Shown here: one piece after another, positions 1-9,301 of the stretch
Layout of the letters: each line of letters starts with the position of its first letter
Numbering within the stretch: the stretch's first letter is position 1
Assembly (NCBI RefSeq): GCF_013240295.1
Contig: NZ_JABETK010000002.1
Span: 1,736,001-1,800,000, forward strand
Source: Neoaquamicrobium sediminum
GTDB taxonomy: Bacteria; Pseudomonadota; Alphaproteobacteria; Rhizobiales; Rhizobiaceae
Reading direction: 5' to 3'
Length of the DNA stretch: 64,000 nucleotides
The notes under the pieces: model-generated
What the model was told of the DNA's origin: nothing
The model's input: the letters and a program-made list of their open reading frames with translations, nothing else
The model's database searches: none
Position numbers and translations under genes: made by a program

Positions 1-1
1 G

Positions 2-58
2 GTTCTGATGATTATGCCGGAGGGCACAGCGCTGCCGCCGGACATCGCGACGGATTGA
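2..58 (+). CDS. C-terminal tail of an upstream gene (partial)
   Basis: An open frame enters from the left edge and ends in PEGTALPPDIATD with TGA at 56-58. Only 18 residues are visible, so no domain can be recognised. In related rhizobia the slot before pgeF is usually held by a MidA-type (COG1565) SAM-dependent methyltransferase gene. That identity is an inference from gene order only. Confidence 0.35.
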   Translation, partial: VLMIMPEGTALPPDIATD

Positions 59-158
59 CTTTTCCCCCTCGCCTGCCCCACGATCCGCGCTCAAACGGTC
101 ACCGTGAGAACGACAGGCAATGTTGCGGAACGGTGGCACGAAGGGACAAAGGCGGCGC

Positions 159-952
159 ATGCTGGAAACTGTTCGACCGGACCCGATCCGGTCTCCGGTG
201 CTTGAGAGATTCGCGCAAAGCGGCGTCAGGCACGGGTTCTTCACCCGTGCCGGCGGTGTCTCGGATGGCATCTACAAGGGCCTGAACGCCGGTGTCGGCT
301 CGCAGGATTCGACCGAAAGCGTCATCGAGAATCGCCGCCGCGTTGCGGCATGGATGGGCGTCGGAGCCGACCGGCTGCTGACCCTTTATCAGGTTCATTC
401 GCCCGATGCGCTCGTCGTACGCGAGCCTTTCGGCTTACCGCGACCCAAAGCCGACGCCATGGTCACCGATAGGCCCGGCATTGCGCTCGGCGTACTGGCT
501 GCCGATTGCGGTCCGGTGCTCTACGCCGATAGCGAGGCCGGCGTGATCGGCGCCGCCCATGCCGGCTGGAAGGGCGCGCTGACGGGCGTGCTGGAATCCA
601 CGATCGAGGCTATGGAAGGGCTGGGCGCGAAGCGGAGCGCATCGCCGCCGTGCTTGGCCCATCGATCGGCCCGGAAAACTACGAGGTCGGCCCGGAATTC
701 GTTCAGCGTTTCGTCGAGGCTGATCCGGCGAACCAAGATTACTTCACACCCTCAAAGCAGGCCGGCCACGCGATGTTCGATCTCAACCGCTACACGGTCG
801 AGCGCCTGCTGCGGGCCGGCGTGGCGGCGAGCGCGATCGGCCGTTGCACCTATGCCGACGAGGCCAGTTTCTTCTCCTACCGGCGCGCAACGCACCGCAA
901 GGAGCCCGACTATGGACGCCAGATTTCGGCGATCGTTCTGGAGGACCGCTGA
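159..952 (+). CDS. pgeF: Peptidoglycan editing factor PgeF / laccase-domain protein, frameshifted
   Basis: COG1496 family. These proteins were long called polyphenol oxidases; related enzymes act as purine nucleosidases or remove miscoded L-Ser from peptidoglycan precursors. Family motifs are HGFFTRAGGVS near the N-terminus, LYQVHSPD, ADCGPVLYAD and IGAAHAGWKGA, then, in another frame, PSIGPENYEVGPEF, FDLN, CTYAD and FFSYRR. The frame breaks near 634-635. One extra G there (AAG CGG GAG CGC) restores AKRERIAAVLGPSIG and a 264-residue protein of normal length. The ATG at 159 follows an AAGG-type ribosome site; an ATG at 120 is possible but less likely. The stop TGA shares its A with the ATG of the next gene, implying translational coupling. 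Confidence 0.85.
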
Positions 953-2103
953 TGGCGCTGCATTTCGAAAAGACCGAGTTCGACGCGCGACGTGATCGTC
1001 TCATCATCGAGATGGCCGACCGCAAGCTGGATGCCATGCTGCTCTTCGCACAGGAGAGCATGTACTGGCTGACGGGTTACGACACGTTCGGCTTCTGCTT
1101 CTTCCAGTGCCTTGTAGTAAAGGCAGACGGCTCGATGGTGCTGATGACGCGCTCGGCCGACCTGCGTCAGGCACGCCACACCTCCATCCTCGACAACATC
1201 GTGGTGTGGACGGACCGTGACGGGGCCAATCCGGCCGCCGAACTGCGCAACCTGCTCAACGACATGGATCTGCTGGGATGCCGCATCGGCGTTGAATATG
1301 ACACGCACGGTCTGACGGCGAAGAACGGCCGGCTGCTGGACGAGCAGCTCAAGACGTTCGCAACCGCCGAGGACGCATCCGACATCATGCAGCGGCTGCG
1401 CCTGCTCAAGAGCGCGGCCGAGATCGCCAAGGCGCAGAAGGCCGCGGCACTCGCCGACGATGCGCTCGATGCGGCGCTGCCTCTCATCAAGCAGGGCGGC
1501 GACGAGGGCGCGATCCTTGCCGCAATGCAGGGCGCCGTCTTCGCGGGCGGCGGCGATTACCCCGCCAACGAGTTCATCATCGGCTCCGGCGCCGATGCGC
1601 TGCTCTGCCGCTACAAGGCGGGCCGCCGCAAGCTCAACAAGAACGACCAGCTCACGCTCGAATGGGCCGGCGTCTTCCACCATTATCACGCACCGATGAT
1701 GCGCACGATCCTGACCGGCAAGGCATCCAAGCGGCATCAGGAGCTGTTCGAGGCCGCGCGGGAAGCGCTGCTTGCCGTGGAAAAGGCCATGGTGCCGGGC
1801 AAGACCTTCGGCGACGTGTTCGATGCCCATGCCCGGGTGATGGAAGCGCACGGCCTGACCCGGCATCGGCTCAACGCGTGCGGCTATTCGGTTGGCGCGC
1901 GGTTCACGCCGTCCTGGATGGACATGCCGATGTTCTACGGAGGCAATCCCGAGCCGATCGCGCCCGACATGACCCTGTTCGCCCACATGATCATCATGGA
2001 TTCAGACAGCGAAACCGCGATGACGCTCGGCCGGACATATCTGACGACCGATGGGGACCCAAAACCGCTGTCCCGCCATGATCTCGACTTGATCGTCCAG
2101 TGA
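952..2103 (+). CDS. M24 (pita-bread fold) Xaa-Pro peptidase/creatinase-like protein
   Basis: 383 residues with the two-domain M24 layout: a creatinase-type N-domain (about 1-135) and a pita-bread domain (about 140-383). The usual metal-binding sites look altered. Where metallopeptidases carry two aspartates (DxG...sDitRT), this protein reads LEWAGVF...HAPMMRT. The segment expected to carry the metal His reads CGYSVGARF, and the first C-terminal Glu position lies in LFAHMIIMDS. The fold assignment is firm but metal-dependent peptidase activity is doubtful; a creatinase- or ectoine-hydrolase-like C-N hydrolase is an alternative. It starts on the TGATG overlap with pgeF, an arrangement seen in other rhizobia. 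Confidence 0.8.
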   Translation: MALHFEKTEFDARRDRLIIEMADRKLDAMLLFAQESMYWLTGYDTFGFCFFQCLVVKADGSMVLMTRSADLRQARHTSILDNIVVWTDRDGANPAAELRNLLNDMDLLGCRIGVEYDTHGLTAKNGRLLDEQLKTFATAEDASDIMQRLRLLKSAAEIAKAQKAAALADDALDAALPLIKQGGDEGAILAAMQGAVFAGGGDYPANEFIIGSGADALLCRYKAGRRKLNKNDQLTLEWAGVFHHYHAPMMRTILTGKASKRHQELFEAAREALLAVEKAMVPGKTFGDVFDAHARVMEAHGLTRHRLNACGYSVGARFTPSWMDMPMFYGGNPEPIAPDMTLFAHMIIMDSDSETAMTLGRTYLTTDGDPKPLSRHDLDLIVQ

Positions 2104-2164
2104 TTCCATTATGAGGGACGAAAACCGGTGCGCCCGCATCCCGGCGCACAGGAGGACTATCGGC

Positions 2165-2746
2165 ATGTCACGCCCGGCCCTTTACGCAATGTTGTTCGGC
2201 ACCGCGCTGGTGCTTTCCGCCTGCACCAGCACGCAGGACGTGCTCGAACCGTCGGCACTCGTCAGCGCCGACACGCCGACCTTGCCGCCGCAGGTGGATT
2301 CGCCGTCGGCGGAACCGGCAGCCCCCGCTCCCGCCGCTCAGCCCGCGGCCGGCCAGCAAACCAACGTGGCGGCGATCACCACCGACGCCCGCGTGCAGTT
2401 CGCGCCGGTTGTGGGTGCAGCCAGCGAGGCATCGACGCCTTTGGCAGCACGGCTCACCGCACGCGCGACCCAGCGCGGCATCACGCTGGTGCAGTCCGGC
2501 GACAGCTCGGCCACGCTGGTGATGAAGGGCTACTTCTCGACGATCGCCGACGACGGACGCACGACGGTCATCTATGTGTGGGATGTGGTCGACCCCGCGG
2601 GCACGCGCATTCACCGTATTCAGGGGCAGGCAACGTCGGCCGCGCGCGGTGAAGGCTGGTCGTCGGTGGACCCGGCAACGATGGAATCGATAGCCGACCG
2701 CACCGTCGACGAGTTGGCCAACTGGCTCGTCGCGCGGCCCGGCTGA
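2165..2746 (+). CDS. Putative lipoprotein
   Basis: 193 residues. The N-terminus MSRPALYAML leads into a hydrophobic stretch ending in the lipobox LSAC (Cys20), so it should be a lipid-anchored envelope protein. A Pro/Ala-rich linker (about residues 40-70) follows, then a globular part without a recognised catalytic motif (LVMKGYFSTIADDGRTTVIYVWDV). The start was chosen over an in-frame ATG at 2111 because AGGAGG lies about 10 nt upstream and the signal peptide begins there. It sits between the M24 gene and prs on the same strand. Function unknown. Confidence 0.75.
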   Translation: MSRPALYAMLFGTALVLSACTSTQDVLEPSALVSADTPTLPPQVDSPSAEPAAPAPAAQPAAGQQTNVAAITTDARVQFAPVVGAASEASTPLAARLTARATQRGITLVQSGDSSATLVMKGYFSTIADDGRTTVIYVWDVVDPAGTRIHRIQGQATSAARGEGWSSVDPATMESIADRTVDELANWLVARPG

Positions 2747-2858
2747 TGCGGCAAAAGCCATTTGCCGAGCGAGATAGAGGGGAAATCGTCCCCTTCGCGC
2801 TTGCAATACCGGCTCACACCGGTAAAAGCCCGCTCATATCCTTCGCCGGGGAAATTTC

Positions 2859-3790
2859 ATGAAGCTTTTTGCGGGCAACTCCAACCGGGTGCTGGCCGAA
2901 GCCGTCGCCCGCTACCTCAATATCTCGCTGGGCAAGGCCAGCGTCAGGCGCTTCGCCGACCAAGAGATATTCGTCGAGATCCAGGAGAACGTGCGCGGCG
3001 AGGATGTTTTCGTTCTCCAGTCGACGTCGTACCCGGCCAACGACCACCTGATGGAACTGCTGATCATGATCGACGCTTTCCGTCGGTCCTCGGCGCGCCG
3101 CATCACGGCGGTCATTCCCTATTTCGGCTATGCCCGGCAGGACCGCCGCGCCTCGGGCCGCACGCCGATCTCGGCCAAGCTGGTCGCCAACCTGATCACC
3201 CAGGCCGGCGCCGACCGTGTCCTCACGCTCGATCTTCACGCAGGCCAGATCCAGGGCTTCTTCGACATCCCGACCGACAACCTCTTTGCGGTGCCGGTGC
3301 TCGCCCGCGACGTGAAGCGCAACTACGAACTGCCGAACGTGATGGTGGTATCGCCCGACGTCGGCGGCGTCGTGCGCGCCCGCGCGCTCGCCAAGCGGCT
3401 CGATGCGCTTCTGGCCATCGTCGACAAGCGCCGCGAGAAGCCGGGCGATCGGAAGTAATGAACATCATCGGCGACGTGCGCGGCAAGGACTGTCTGCTGA
3501 TCGACGACATCGTCGATTCCGGCGGCACGCTCTGCAATGCCGCCGATGCGCTTCTGGCAAACGGCGCCACCAGCGTCACGGCCTATATCACCCACGGCGT
3601 TCTGTCGGGCGGCGCGGTCGCGCGCATCGCCTCCTCGCAACTCAAGGAACTGGTGACCACTGATTCCATCCAGCCGACATCAGGGGTCGAGGCCGCGCAC
3701 AACATACGCGTCGTCTCGATCGCCGACCTGATCGGCGAGGCGATCTCGCGGACAGCCACCGAGGAATCGGTTTCGAGCCTCTTCGACTAG
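2859..3790 (+). CDS. prs: Ribose-phosphate pyrophosphokinase, frameshifted
   Basis: Makes PRPP from ribose 5-phosphate and ATP for purine, pyrimidine, His, Trp and NAD synthesis; cytoplasmic. Visible motifs are MKLFAGNSNRVLAEA at the start, the ATP-binding FADQEIFVEIQENVRGEDVF, YFGYARQDR, LDLHAGQIQGFFD, and the PRPP loop DDIVDSGGTL in the second frame. The frame breaks at the single A at 3448. Adding one A (GGC GAA TCG GAA GTA ATG) joins DKRREKPG to SEVMNIIGDV and gives exactly 310 residues, the normal family length. Loss of this normally indispensable gene is not credible, so a base-call error is likely. It converges on chrA with only 2 bp between the stop codons. Confidence 0.93.
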
Positions 3791-3792
3791 GC

Positions 3793-5130
3793 TCAGGCGA
3801 GCAGCCAGACCATCCCGGCCAGCGCCGACGCGGCCAGCACCGGGATCATCCCGATTTTCAGGCGCAAGAGTGCGATGGCCGCAGCCAGCCCGATGACGGC
3901 CGCTGCCGGATCGAAGCTGGCGGGGTCGGGCACGGCGACGCTGAACGGGCCGAAGCCACGCTCTTCCACGGTCGCGAAAAGCACATGAATCGCGAACCAC
4001 AGGGCCAGATTGGCGATCACGCCCACAACGGCAGCCGTCACCCCCGCAAGCGCGGCGGCCAGCCAGCGCACGTTGCGCACCGTCTCGACATAGGGCGCGC
4101 CGGCGAAAATCCACAGGAAGCACGGCGCGAAGGTGAACCACAGCGCCACCAGCGCACCCAGCACCCCGCCGGTGACCGGCTCTAGTGCCGCAAGGCGCGC
4201 GCCGCCGAGATAACCGACGAACAGCAAAACGAGGATCAGCGGCCCGGGCGTCGTCTCGGCCAGCCCCAGCCCGGTCAGCATCTCGTCTGGCCGAAGCCAT
4301 CCGTAGACCTCGACCGCCTGCTGGGCGACGTAGGCCAGAACGGCATATGCGCCGCCAAAGGTCACCGTCGCCATGACGGAGAAGAAGCGCGCTTCCTGCG
4401 AAAAGACATGCTCCATGCCAAGCGCAGCCTGCACCAGGAAGAGCGGCAGCAGCCAGATTGCCAGCCAGACGGCACTGGTGCGAATAAAACGCGACCACGA
4501 TGGGCTTGCCCATTCCGGCATGGCCTGTCCGGTATCGGCTAAATCCGCCGTGTCGCTGTCCGAACGCCCGGAGAGCAGATGCGCAGCAGCACCCACGAGT
4601 GCGGCGCCGAGCACGATCAGCGGGAATGGCACCTGCAGGAACGCGATGGCGACGAACGCAACAACGGCGAGCACCCCCAGCCATCGGCTCTTCAGCGCGC
4701 GGCTGGACACCTTTATCAGCGCTTCCAGCACTACGGCCAGCACGGCCGCCTTCAGGCCGAAGAGCAGGCCCTGGACCAGCGTCACCTCTCCAGCCAGCAG
4801 GTAGATCGTCGACAGCGCGATGAGCACGGCGGCACCCGGCAGCACGAAAAGCAGACCAGCCATGAGCCCGCCGCGCACGCCCTGCACGAGCCAGCCGGCA
4901 TAGGTGGCAAGCTGCATCGCCTCCGGCCCTGGCAGGAGCATGCAGTAGTTCAGCGCGTGCAGGAAACGCGGCTCGTCCAGCCAGCGCTTTTCCTCGACGA
5001 GCACGCGGTGCATTAGCGCGATCTGGCCGGCCGGGCCGCCGAACGACAGCAGGCCGATCTTGGCGAATACGGCGAAGAGCTCTCCGATGCCGGGTTCCGA
5101 AACGGGTCTCACCCGGTCTTTCTGATCCAT
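3793..5130 (-). CDS. chrA: Chromate transporter ChrA, two-domain (CHR) type
   Basis: 445 residues of mostly hydrophobic sequence with the duplicated CHR domain. The N-half signature is FAKIGLLSFGGPAGQIALMHR followed by LNYCMLLPGPEAMQLATYAGW; the C-half equivalents are FSVMATVTFGGAYAVLAYV and LAETTPGPLILVLLFVGY. The FGG and PGP elements are diagnostic. It is an inner-membrane chromate/sulfate antiporter-type protein. The ATG at 5130 was chosen because the upstream in-frame extension (to 5247) translates a 37-bp repeat rather than protein. It stands alone, convergent with prs, with the repeat region upstream. Confidence 0.9.
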   Translation of the reverse strand: MDQKDRVRPVSEPGIGELFAVFAKIGLLSFGGPAGQIALMHRVLVEEKRWLDEPRFLHALNYCMLLPGPEAMQLATYAGWLVQGVRGGLMAGLLFVLPGAAVLIALSTIYLLAGEVTLVQGLLFGLKAAVLAVVLEALIKVSSRALKSRWLGVLAVVAFVAIAFLQVPFPLIVLGAALVGAAAHLLSGRSDSDTADLADTGQAMPEWASPSWSRFIRTSAVWLAIWLLPLFLVQAALGMEHVFSQEARFFSVMATVTFGGAYAVLAYVAQQAVEVYGWLRPDEMLTGLGLAETTPGPLILVLLFVGYLGGARLAALEPVTGGVLGALVALWFTFAPCFLWIFAGAPYVETVRNVRWLAAALAGVTAAVVGVIANLALWFAIHVLFATVEERGFGPFSVAVPDPASFDPAAAVIGLAAAIALLRLKIGMIPVLAASALAGMVWLLA

Positions 5131-5163
5131 CGTATCCAAGGCTCCGGTGACAACGCCCTGCGT

Positions 5164-5317
5164 CCTTCGAGGCTCGCTGCGCTCGCACCTCAGGATGAGG
5201 AGCGCTGTGCCGCGTTCTGGTAAGCTCGTGGGCTCGGCGTCCATCAAGCCCCCTGTGAGCTGGTTCGATCAGCGCACCTCCCTCATCCTGAGGTGCGAGC
5301 GCAGCGAGCCTCGAAGG
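5164..5317. repeat. Pair of 37-bp perfect inverted repeats between chrA and an ABC-F gene
   Basis: Arm 1 is 5164-5200 (begins CCTTCGAGGCTCG) and arm 2 is 5281-5317, its exact reverse complement (begins CCTCATCCTGAGG). An 80-bp spacer separates them. Each arm has internal dyad elements. This matches the style of abundant intergenic palindromes in Mesorhizobium-type genomes. Read as protein it gives ILRCERSEPRR, a well-known false translation of such repeats. The pair could fold into a long cruciform or RNA hairpin in the 212-bp gap. Confidence 0.9.
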
Positions 5318-5342
5318 AAGCACTACTGTTTTATGCTACTGC

Positions 5343-6956
5343 CTATCCGCGTATCTGCGACAGCTTGATAACGTTGCCGTCATGTTCAAGGAAAATTTGC
5401 CGCTCGATACCGATCGCCTCCAGAAATGCTTCATCGTGGCTGACCACCAGCAGCGCGCCGCCGAAGGTGTTGAGGCCGTCTTCCACCTCGGCGACGGAAT
5501 CGAGGTCAAGGTGGTTGGTCGGCTCGTCGAGGATCAGGAGTTCCGGCGGTGTCTGGCCGGCGGCCACGCACGCCAGCCCCGCCCGCAACCTCTCGCCGCC
5601 CGATAGCGTACCGACGACCTGCAAGGCGGCATCGGCGCGAAATGCGTAGCGCGCCAGCGCCGAACGACACTCGAACTCGCTGGCGCCCGGGTTGATGCGC
5701 CGGTAGTTTTCGAGGATCGACATACGCGGTTCCAGCAGGCTGACATGCTGGTCGAAGAAGGCAAGGCTCGCCTCGACGCGGAGTTCGCCTCTGAGTGGCG
5801 GAATGATGCTCGCCAGCGTTTTCAGCAGGGTGGATTTTCCGGAACCGTTCGGCCCGACGATTGCGATCCGTTCCGGCCCGGTGACGTTCAGCGTGATCGT
5901 GGCCAGCGGCCGACCATCGAACCCGACCGCAAGGTCGCGGGCGTCGACGAGCAGTTTGCCCGCCGGCACGTCGCGGGAAGCGACGCCCGCCGTGAACGGC
6001 GTCACCCGCTCGAGCGCTTCACGGCTGCGGCTCAGCCGTTCGTTTGCCTCCGCTTCCAGCCGTCCGGCAATCCCGCTGTTGCGCGCGGCGGTCGCCTCCG
6101 CGCGCTGCTGGCGTGCATCGAGCAGAATTTTCGGGTCGGAACTCGTCGCCCGCGCCTTGCGCCCCGCAGAATCCCGTTTCGCCTGGCGTTCACGTGCGGC
6201 CTGGGCGGCGCGGGCCACCTGCCGTGAGTTGCGGTCGGCGGCTTCGGCCTCCCGTTCCGCCAGCGCCTTCTCGACATCGCGCTGTTCGCGATAGGCATCG
6301 TAGCCGCCGCCATAGCTGCGCGCGCCGTGCGACGAAAGCTCCACGATCCTGTCCATCCGGTTGAGCAGCGCCCTGTCATGGCTGACGACGATCGCGCCGC
6401 CCTTCCAGCTTTCAAGGAAGCCGTGCAACATCTTCCGCCCGTCGCGGTCGAGGTTGTTCGTGGGCTCATCCAGCAGGATCATGTCGGGCCGGTCGAAGGA
6501 GAGTGCCGCCAGCGCCGCGCGTGTTCTCTGGCCACCACTGAGGCTCACGAGCTGCCGCCCGGGCGCGATGCCTGCAAGCCCGACATCGGCGAGCGCCTTG
6601 TCGAGGCGCGGCTCCAATGTCCAGTCTGCCTCGGCGATCTCCTCGACACTGGCGCGACCGGCTTCGATTTTGTCCAGCAATGCCAGTTGGTCGACGACGC
6701 CAAACAGGCTCGCCACCGTTTCGTCGTCACCGACATCGGCCATCTGCCGCAGCAGCGCAACGCGCCCGCTCCCCCGTACGGCGCCCGAAGTCGGCGCCAC
6801 CTCACCGGCAAGAATCGCGATCAGCGAAGACTTGCCGACCCCGTTGCGCCCGACAAGGCCGGTGCGTTCGGGCCCAAAGGCGAGACTGAGGTTTTCGAAA
6901 AGCGGCCGGCCGTCAGGAAGCCGGAAGGAAAGGTCGTGAAGGGAAAGAACAGGCAT
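5343..6956 (-). CDS. ABC-F family ATPase (duplicated ATP-binding cassettes)
   Basis: 537 residues, soluble, with no membrane segments and two ABC modules. Cassette 1 has Walker A GRNGVGKSS (about 36-44), signature LSGGQRTRA and Walker B MILLDEPTNNLD. Cassette 2 has GPNGSGKST, LSGGERLRAG and LLILDEPTNHLD. The charged linker (about 225-310, rich in Arg/Ala/Glu) is the P-site tRNA interaction motif region of ABC-F proteins. They act on ribosomes as translation factors or in antibiotic protection; which applies here cannot be told. The ATG at 6956 begins the conserved MPVLSLHDLSF; an in-frame extension to 7007 has no support. A single gene transcribed away from the LysR gene. Confidence 0.88.
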   Translation of the reverse strand: MPVLSLHDLSFRLPDGRPLFENLSLAFGPERTGLVGRNGVGKSSLIAILAGEVAPTSGAVRGSGRVALLRQMADVGDDETVASLFGVVDQLALLDKIEAGRASVEEIAEADWTLEPRLDKALADVGLAGIAPGRQLVSLSGGQRTRAALAALSFDRPDMILLDEPTNNLDRDGRKMLHGFLESWKGGAIVVSHDRALLNRMDRIVELSSHGARSYGGGYDAYREQRDVEKALAEREAEAADRNSRQVARAAQAARERQAKRDSAGRKARATSSDPKILLDARQQRAEATAARNSGIAGRLEAEANERLSRSREALERVTPFTAGVASRDVPAGKLLVDARDLAVGFDGRPLATITLNVTGPERIAIVGPNGSGKSTLLKTLASIIPPLRGELRVEASLAFFDQHVSLLEPRMSILENYRRINPGASEFECRSALARYAFRADAALQVVGTLSGGERLRAGLACVAAGQTPPELLILDEPTNHLDLDSVAEVEDGLNTFGGALLVVSHDEAFLEAIGIERQIFLEHDGNVIKLSQIRG

Positions 6957-7085
6957 GCGACACCGGAATAATGGATGCGAAACGGGCGGGGATGGCGCGC
7001 TTTGCATCGTTCATCGGTGTCACTCCTTCAAAATCGGTCGCTGCCGATATAGGGCCTTTCGGCGCTGGTTTGAACCCCTGCCCTG

Positions 7086-7955
7086 TCAGGCTGCGACAAT
7101 CCCGTGCTGTATACGGAACGCATCGCGGATCGCATCCGCCATGCCGTTGACGGCCGCGCCGCGCGCCGTCGGGCGCTGGTAGAGCACGACGTTGGACGCA
7201 TCGATCCCGCCGAAGCCGTCCTCCGTCGTCAACTCACGGCAGCCGGACGGAATGTTGCTGCGCGACAGGGGCGCGATCGCAAGGCCTGATGCCACGGCAA
7301 GCTTGAGCCCGCTGCTCATGTCGCTGCGATACGCGACGCGATAGTCCAGCCCTAGATTTTCCAGCGACCGGATGGCGAACTCGGTACACCAGCCGGAATT
7401 CTCGTAGAGCGCTATCGGCACCGGGGACTGTTCGTGGACATGATGGGTCTCGGAGGTCGCCCACACCGTCGGATCCACCATGAGCACCTCGCGCCGGGGC
7501 GAATCCTGCCATTCGAAGACGACCGCAAGGTCGAGGTCGCCCCGCTCCAGCGCCGCCATCTGTGCCGACGAGCTGGCATAGCGCACCATGATCTCGACAT
7601 TGGAATGCATGTTGTTGAACGTCGCCAGCGCGCGCGGCAGCACGGTCGTCCCGTATTCCTCGGGAATGCCGATGCTTACCCGCCCTTCGAGGGCAGGCGC
7701 CGTCAGCGAAGCCGCCGTCTCGTCGAGCAGCGAGACGATACGCCTGGCGTTGACCAGCAATTCCTCGCCGCGCCGGGTGAGCGCGACGCCGCGCGGCCCA
7801 CGCTCGAACAGCGGATCGCCGACCATGTCCTCCAGCCGCTTGATCTGGAGACTGACCGCCGACTGGGTACGTCCCACCACGCCGGCGGCCTTGGTGAAGT
7901 TCTCCATGTCGGCCACCGCGACGAAAGTCCGCAGCAGGTCGCTATCGAGGTGCAT
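7086..7955 (-). CDS. LysR-family transcriptional regulator
   Basis: 289 residues. The N-terminal winged helix-turn-helix is plain: LLRTFVAVADMENFTKAAGVVGRTQSAVSLQIKRLE at about 5-40, followed by GDPLFERGPRGVALTRRGEELL. The C-terminal effector domain (about 90-285) is of the periplasmic-binding type. The ATG at 7955 was chosen; a GTG at 7961 is also in frame. It is divergent from the small DUF1127-like gene at 8065 across about 110 bp, the usual LysR/target arrangement, so that gene is its most likely target. The effector is unknown. Confidence 0.9.
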   Translation of the reverse strand: MHLDSDLLRTFVAVADMENFTKAAGVVGRTQSAVSLQIKRLEDMVGDPLFERGPRGVALTRRGEELLVNARRIVSLLDETAASLTAPALEGRVSIGIPEEYGTTVLPRALATFNNMHSNVEIMVRYASSSAQMAALERGDLDLAVVFEWQDSPRREVLMVDPTVWATSETHHVHEQSPVPIALYENSGWCTEFAIRSLENLGLDYRVAYRSDMSSGLKLAVASGLAIAPLSRSNIPSGCRELTTEDGFGGIDASNVVLYQRPTARGAAVNGMADAIRDAFRIQHGIVAA

Positions 7956-8064
7956 GGTCACGACGAGGCATTCCCTTTTCTCATGCCAGCCATGATGGAT
8001 ATTCGTTTGTCAAATGTCAAAGCGACACCTACTTCGTGGGCAAGCAAATGAAGGAGTTGTCGTC

Positions 8065-8289
8065 ATGGCTATGGCGATCGGCCTGTCCGGCCTGGAGGAC
8101 ACGCGGAGAAGCAACAGAGAAGAGCGCACGGCCAGCGAAGGCCGCATCGGCGCCGCTTTGCGTGCCGTGCTGGACAAACGTAACGATCGCCTGCTGCGCG
8201 ACGCGGGGCTGACCCGCGAGGACGTGCTCGGCGCCGAAGGCATGTTCTGGCACGAGCGGTCCCGCGACAGCACTCTGTGGTCGCTTTAG
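8065..8289 (+). CDS. Small DUF1127-like protein
   Basis: 74 residues, very polar and arginine-rich, no signal peptide. The C-terminal part NDRLLRDAGLTREDVLGAEG resembles the L-x-DIGLTR-x-D motif of DUF1127 proteins, small regulators linked to RNA or phosphate/carbon metabolism in Rhizobiales. The ATG at 8065 has AAGGAG 9 nt upstream and was preferred to an in-frame ATG at 8014. A strong terminator follows at 8331, so it is a single-gene transcript, probably under the divergent LysR regulator. Confidence 0.65.
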   Translation: MAMAIGLSGLEDTRRSNREERTASEGRIGAALRAVLDKRNDRLLRDAGLTREDVLGAEGMFWHERSRDSTLWSL

Positions 8290-8330
8290 ACGCCGCGCGA
8301 ACCGTCGCGCCGCGCAACGAACCTCGCTCG

Positions 8331-8361
8331 CCCGCCGACGGAAATGTCGGCGGGTTCTTTT
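8331..8361 (+). terminator. Rho-independent terminator
   Basis: A 9-bp perfect GC stem, CCCGCCGAC (8331-8339) with GTCGGCGGG (8346-8354), a 6-nt loop and the tail TTCTTTT. It ends the transcript of the small gene at 8065 and separates it from the convergent AraC-type gene. Confidence 0.88.
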
Positions 8362-8377
8362 GCGTGATCGGCGGACT

Positions 8378-9166
8378 TCAGCCGTCCGGCTGTCCGCGCA
8401 TGTAGCGGCGAGGCGACGCACCGAGCATGCGCCGGAACATGGTGGTGAAAGCCGGTACGCTGTCATAGCCAAGATCTAGCGCGACGGTGGTCACCGGCAC
8501 GCCGTCGGCCAGGCGCGGCAGCGCCGCAAACAGCGTCGCCTGCCGCCGCCAGACGGACAGGCTCAATCCCGTCTCGCGCAGGAAGGCGCGCGTGAAGCTA
8601 CGCCTGCTCATTCCGCATGCCGCAGCCCAATCATCGATGGTTGCATGTGGTGACGGCGTGGTGACGAACCGCCGGCAGAGCGCAGCCAGCCGAGGGTCGG
8701 CGGGAAACGGCAAGGCAAACGGGCGCTCCTCGAGATTGGGAATTTCCAGCAGGATGAGGTTCATGATCGCCGCCGCACGCCCTGCGGTGCCCTCGGCGGT
8801 CCCGATCTGCACGGCTTCCACGATCAGGCTGCGCATCAGGTCGGTCATGGCCAGCACGCGCAGCGTATCGGGAAGGTCGGGTGCTGCACCCTGCAGCACA
8901 TAGGCCGAGCGCATCCGCACCAGACCCAGCATGTCGACGGCATGCTCGACGCCTGCCGGAATCCACATCGCATGATCCGCCGGCACCATCCATCGCCCTT
9001 GCCCGGTCGAGATCATCACGACGCCGGAAAGCGCATGGAGGAGTTGCGCGCGGCCGTGCCGGTGCGGCGTCACGCGGTGCCCGTCCGGAAAGTCGGAGGC
9101 CGACGCCACGACAGCACCCGACGCCGTCTCGATCCAGTCGAGACGGCCCTGCAGATCGTCGGACAT
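8378..9166 (-). CDS. AraC-family regulator with N-terminal cupin (NimR-like)
   Basis: 262 residues. The N-terminal cupin/AraC-binding domain is marked by VTPHRHGRAQLLHALSGVV and MVPADHAMWIPAGVEHAV. The C-terminal double helix-turn-helix contains IDDWAAACGMSRRSFTRAF and VALDLGYDSVPAFTTMFRRMLGASPRRY. This is the architecture of NimR/YeaM, which controls an adjacent exporter gene. The ATG at 9166 (MSDDLQGRLDW) fits family length; a GTG at 9250 would add 28 residues. Divergent from the MFS exporter at 9302, its probable target. Confidence 0.85.
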   Translation of the reverse strand: MSDDLQGRLDWIETASGAVVASASDFPDGHRVTPHRHGRAQLLHALSGVVMISTGQGRWMVPADHAMWIPAGVEHAVDMLGLVRMRSAYVLQGAAPDLPDTLRVLAMTDLMRSLIVEAVQIGTAEGTAGRAAAIMNLILLEIPNLEERPFALPFPADPRLAALCRRFVTTPSPHATIDDWAAACGMSRRSFTRAFLRETGLSLSVWRRQATLFAALPRLADGVPVTTVALDLGYDSVPAFTTMFRRMLGASPRRYMRGQPDG

Positions 9167-9301
9167 TGCTGCCACGTGATCATCGCTGGTTTGTTTCACA
9201 ACCTCCACCCCCAAGCATGGCCCACCTGCGAAAGAAGTCGACCAAACCACGAAGGACGGCCGCCTGCAACAGCGCTATGGAGCAGACGAACCATCATCAG
9301 G

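Noticed and set aside
3680..5323. Very long minus-strand frame (547 codons) over chrA
   Set aside because: It is the shadow of chrA in another frame: extreme Arg/Ala/Gly bias, no membrane pattern, while the other frame has both CHR domains.
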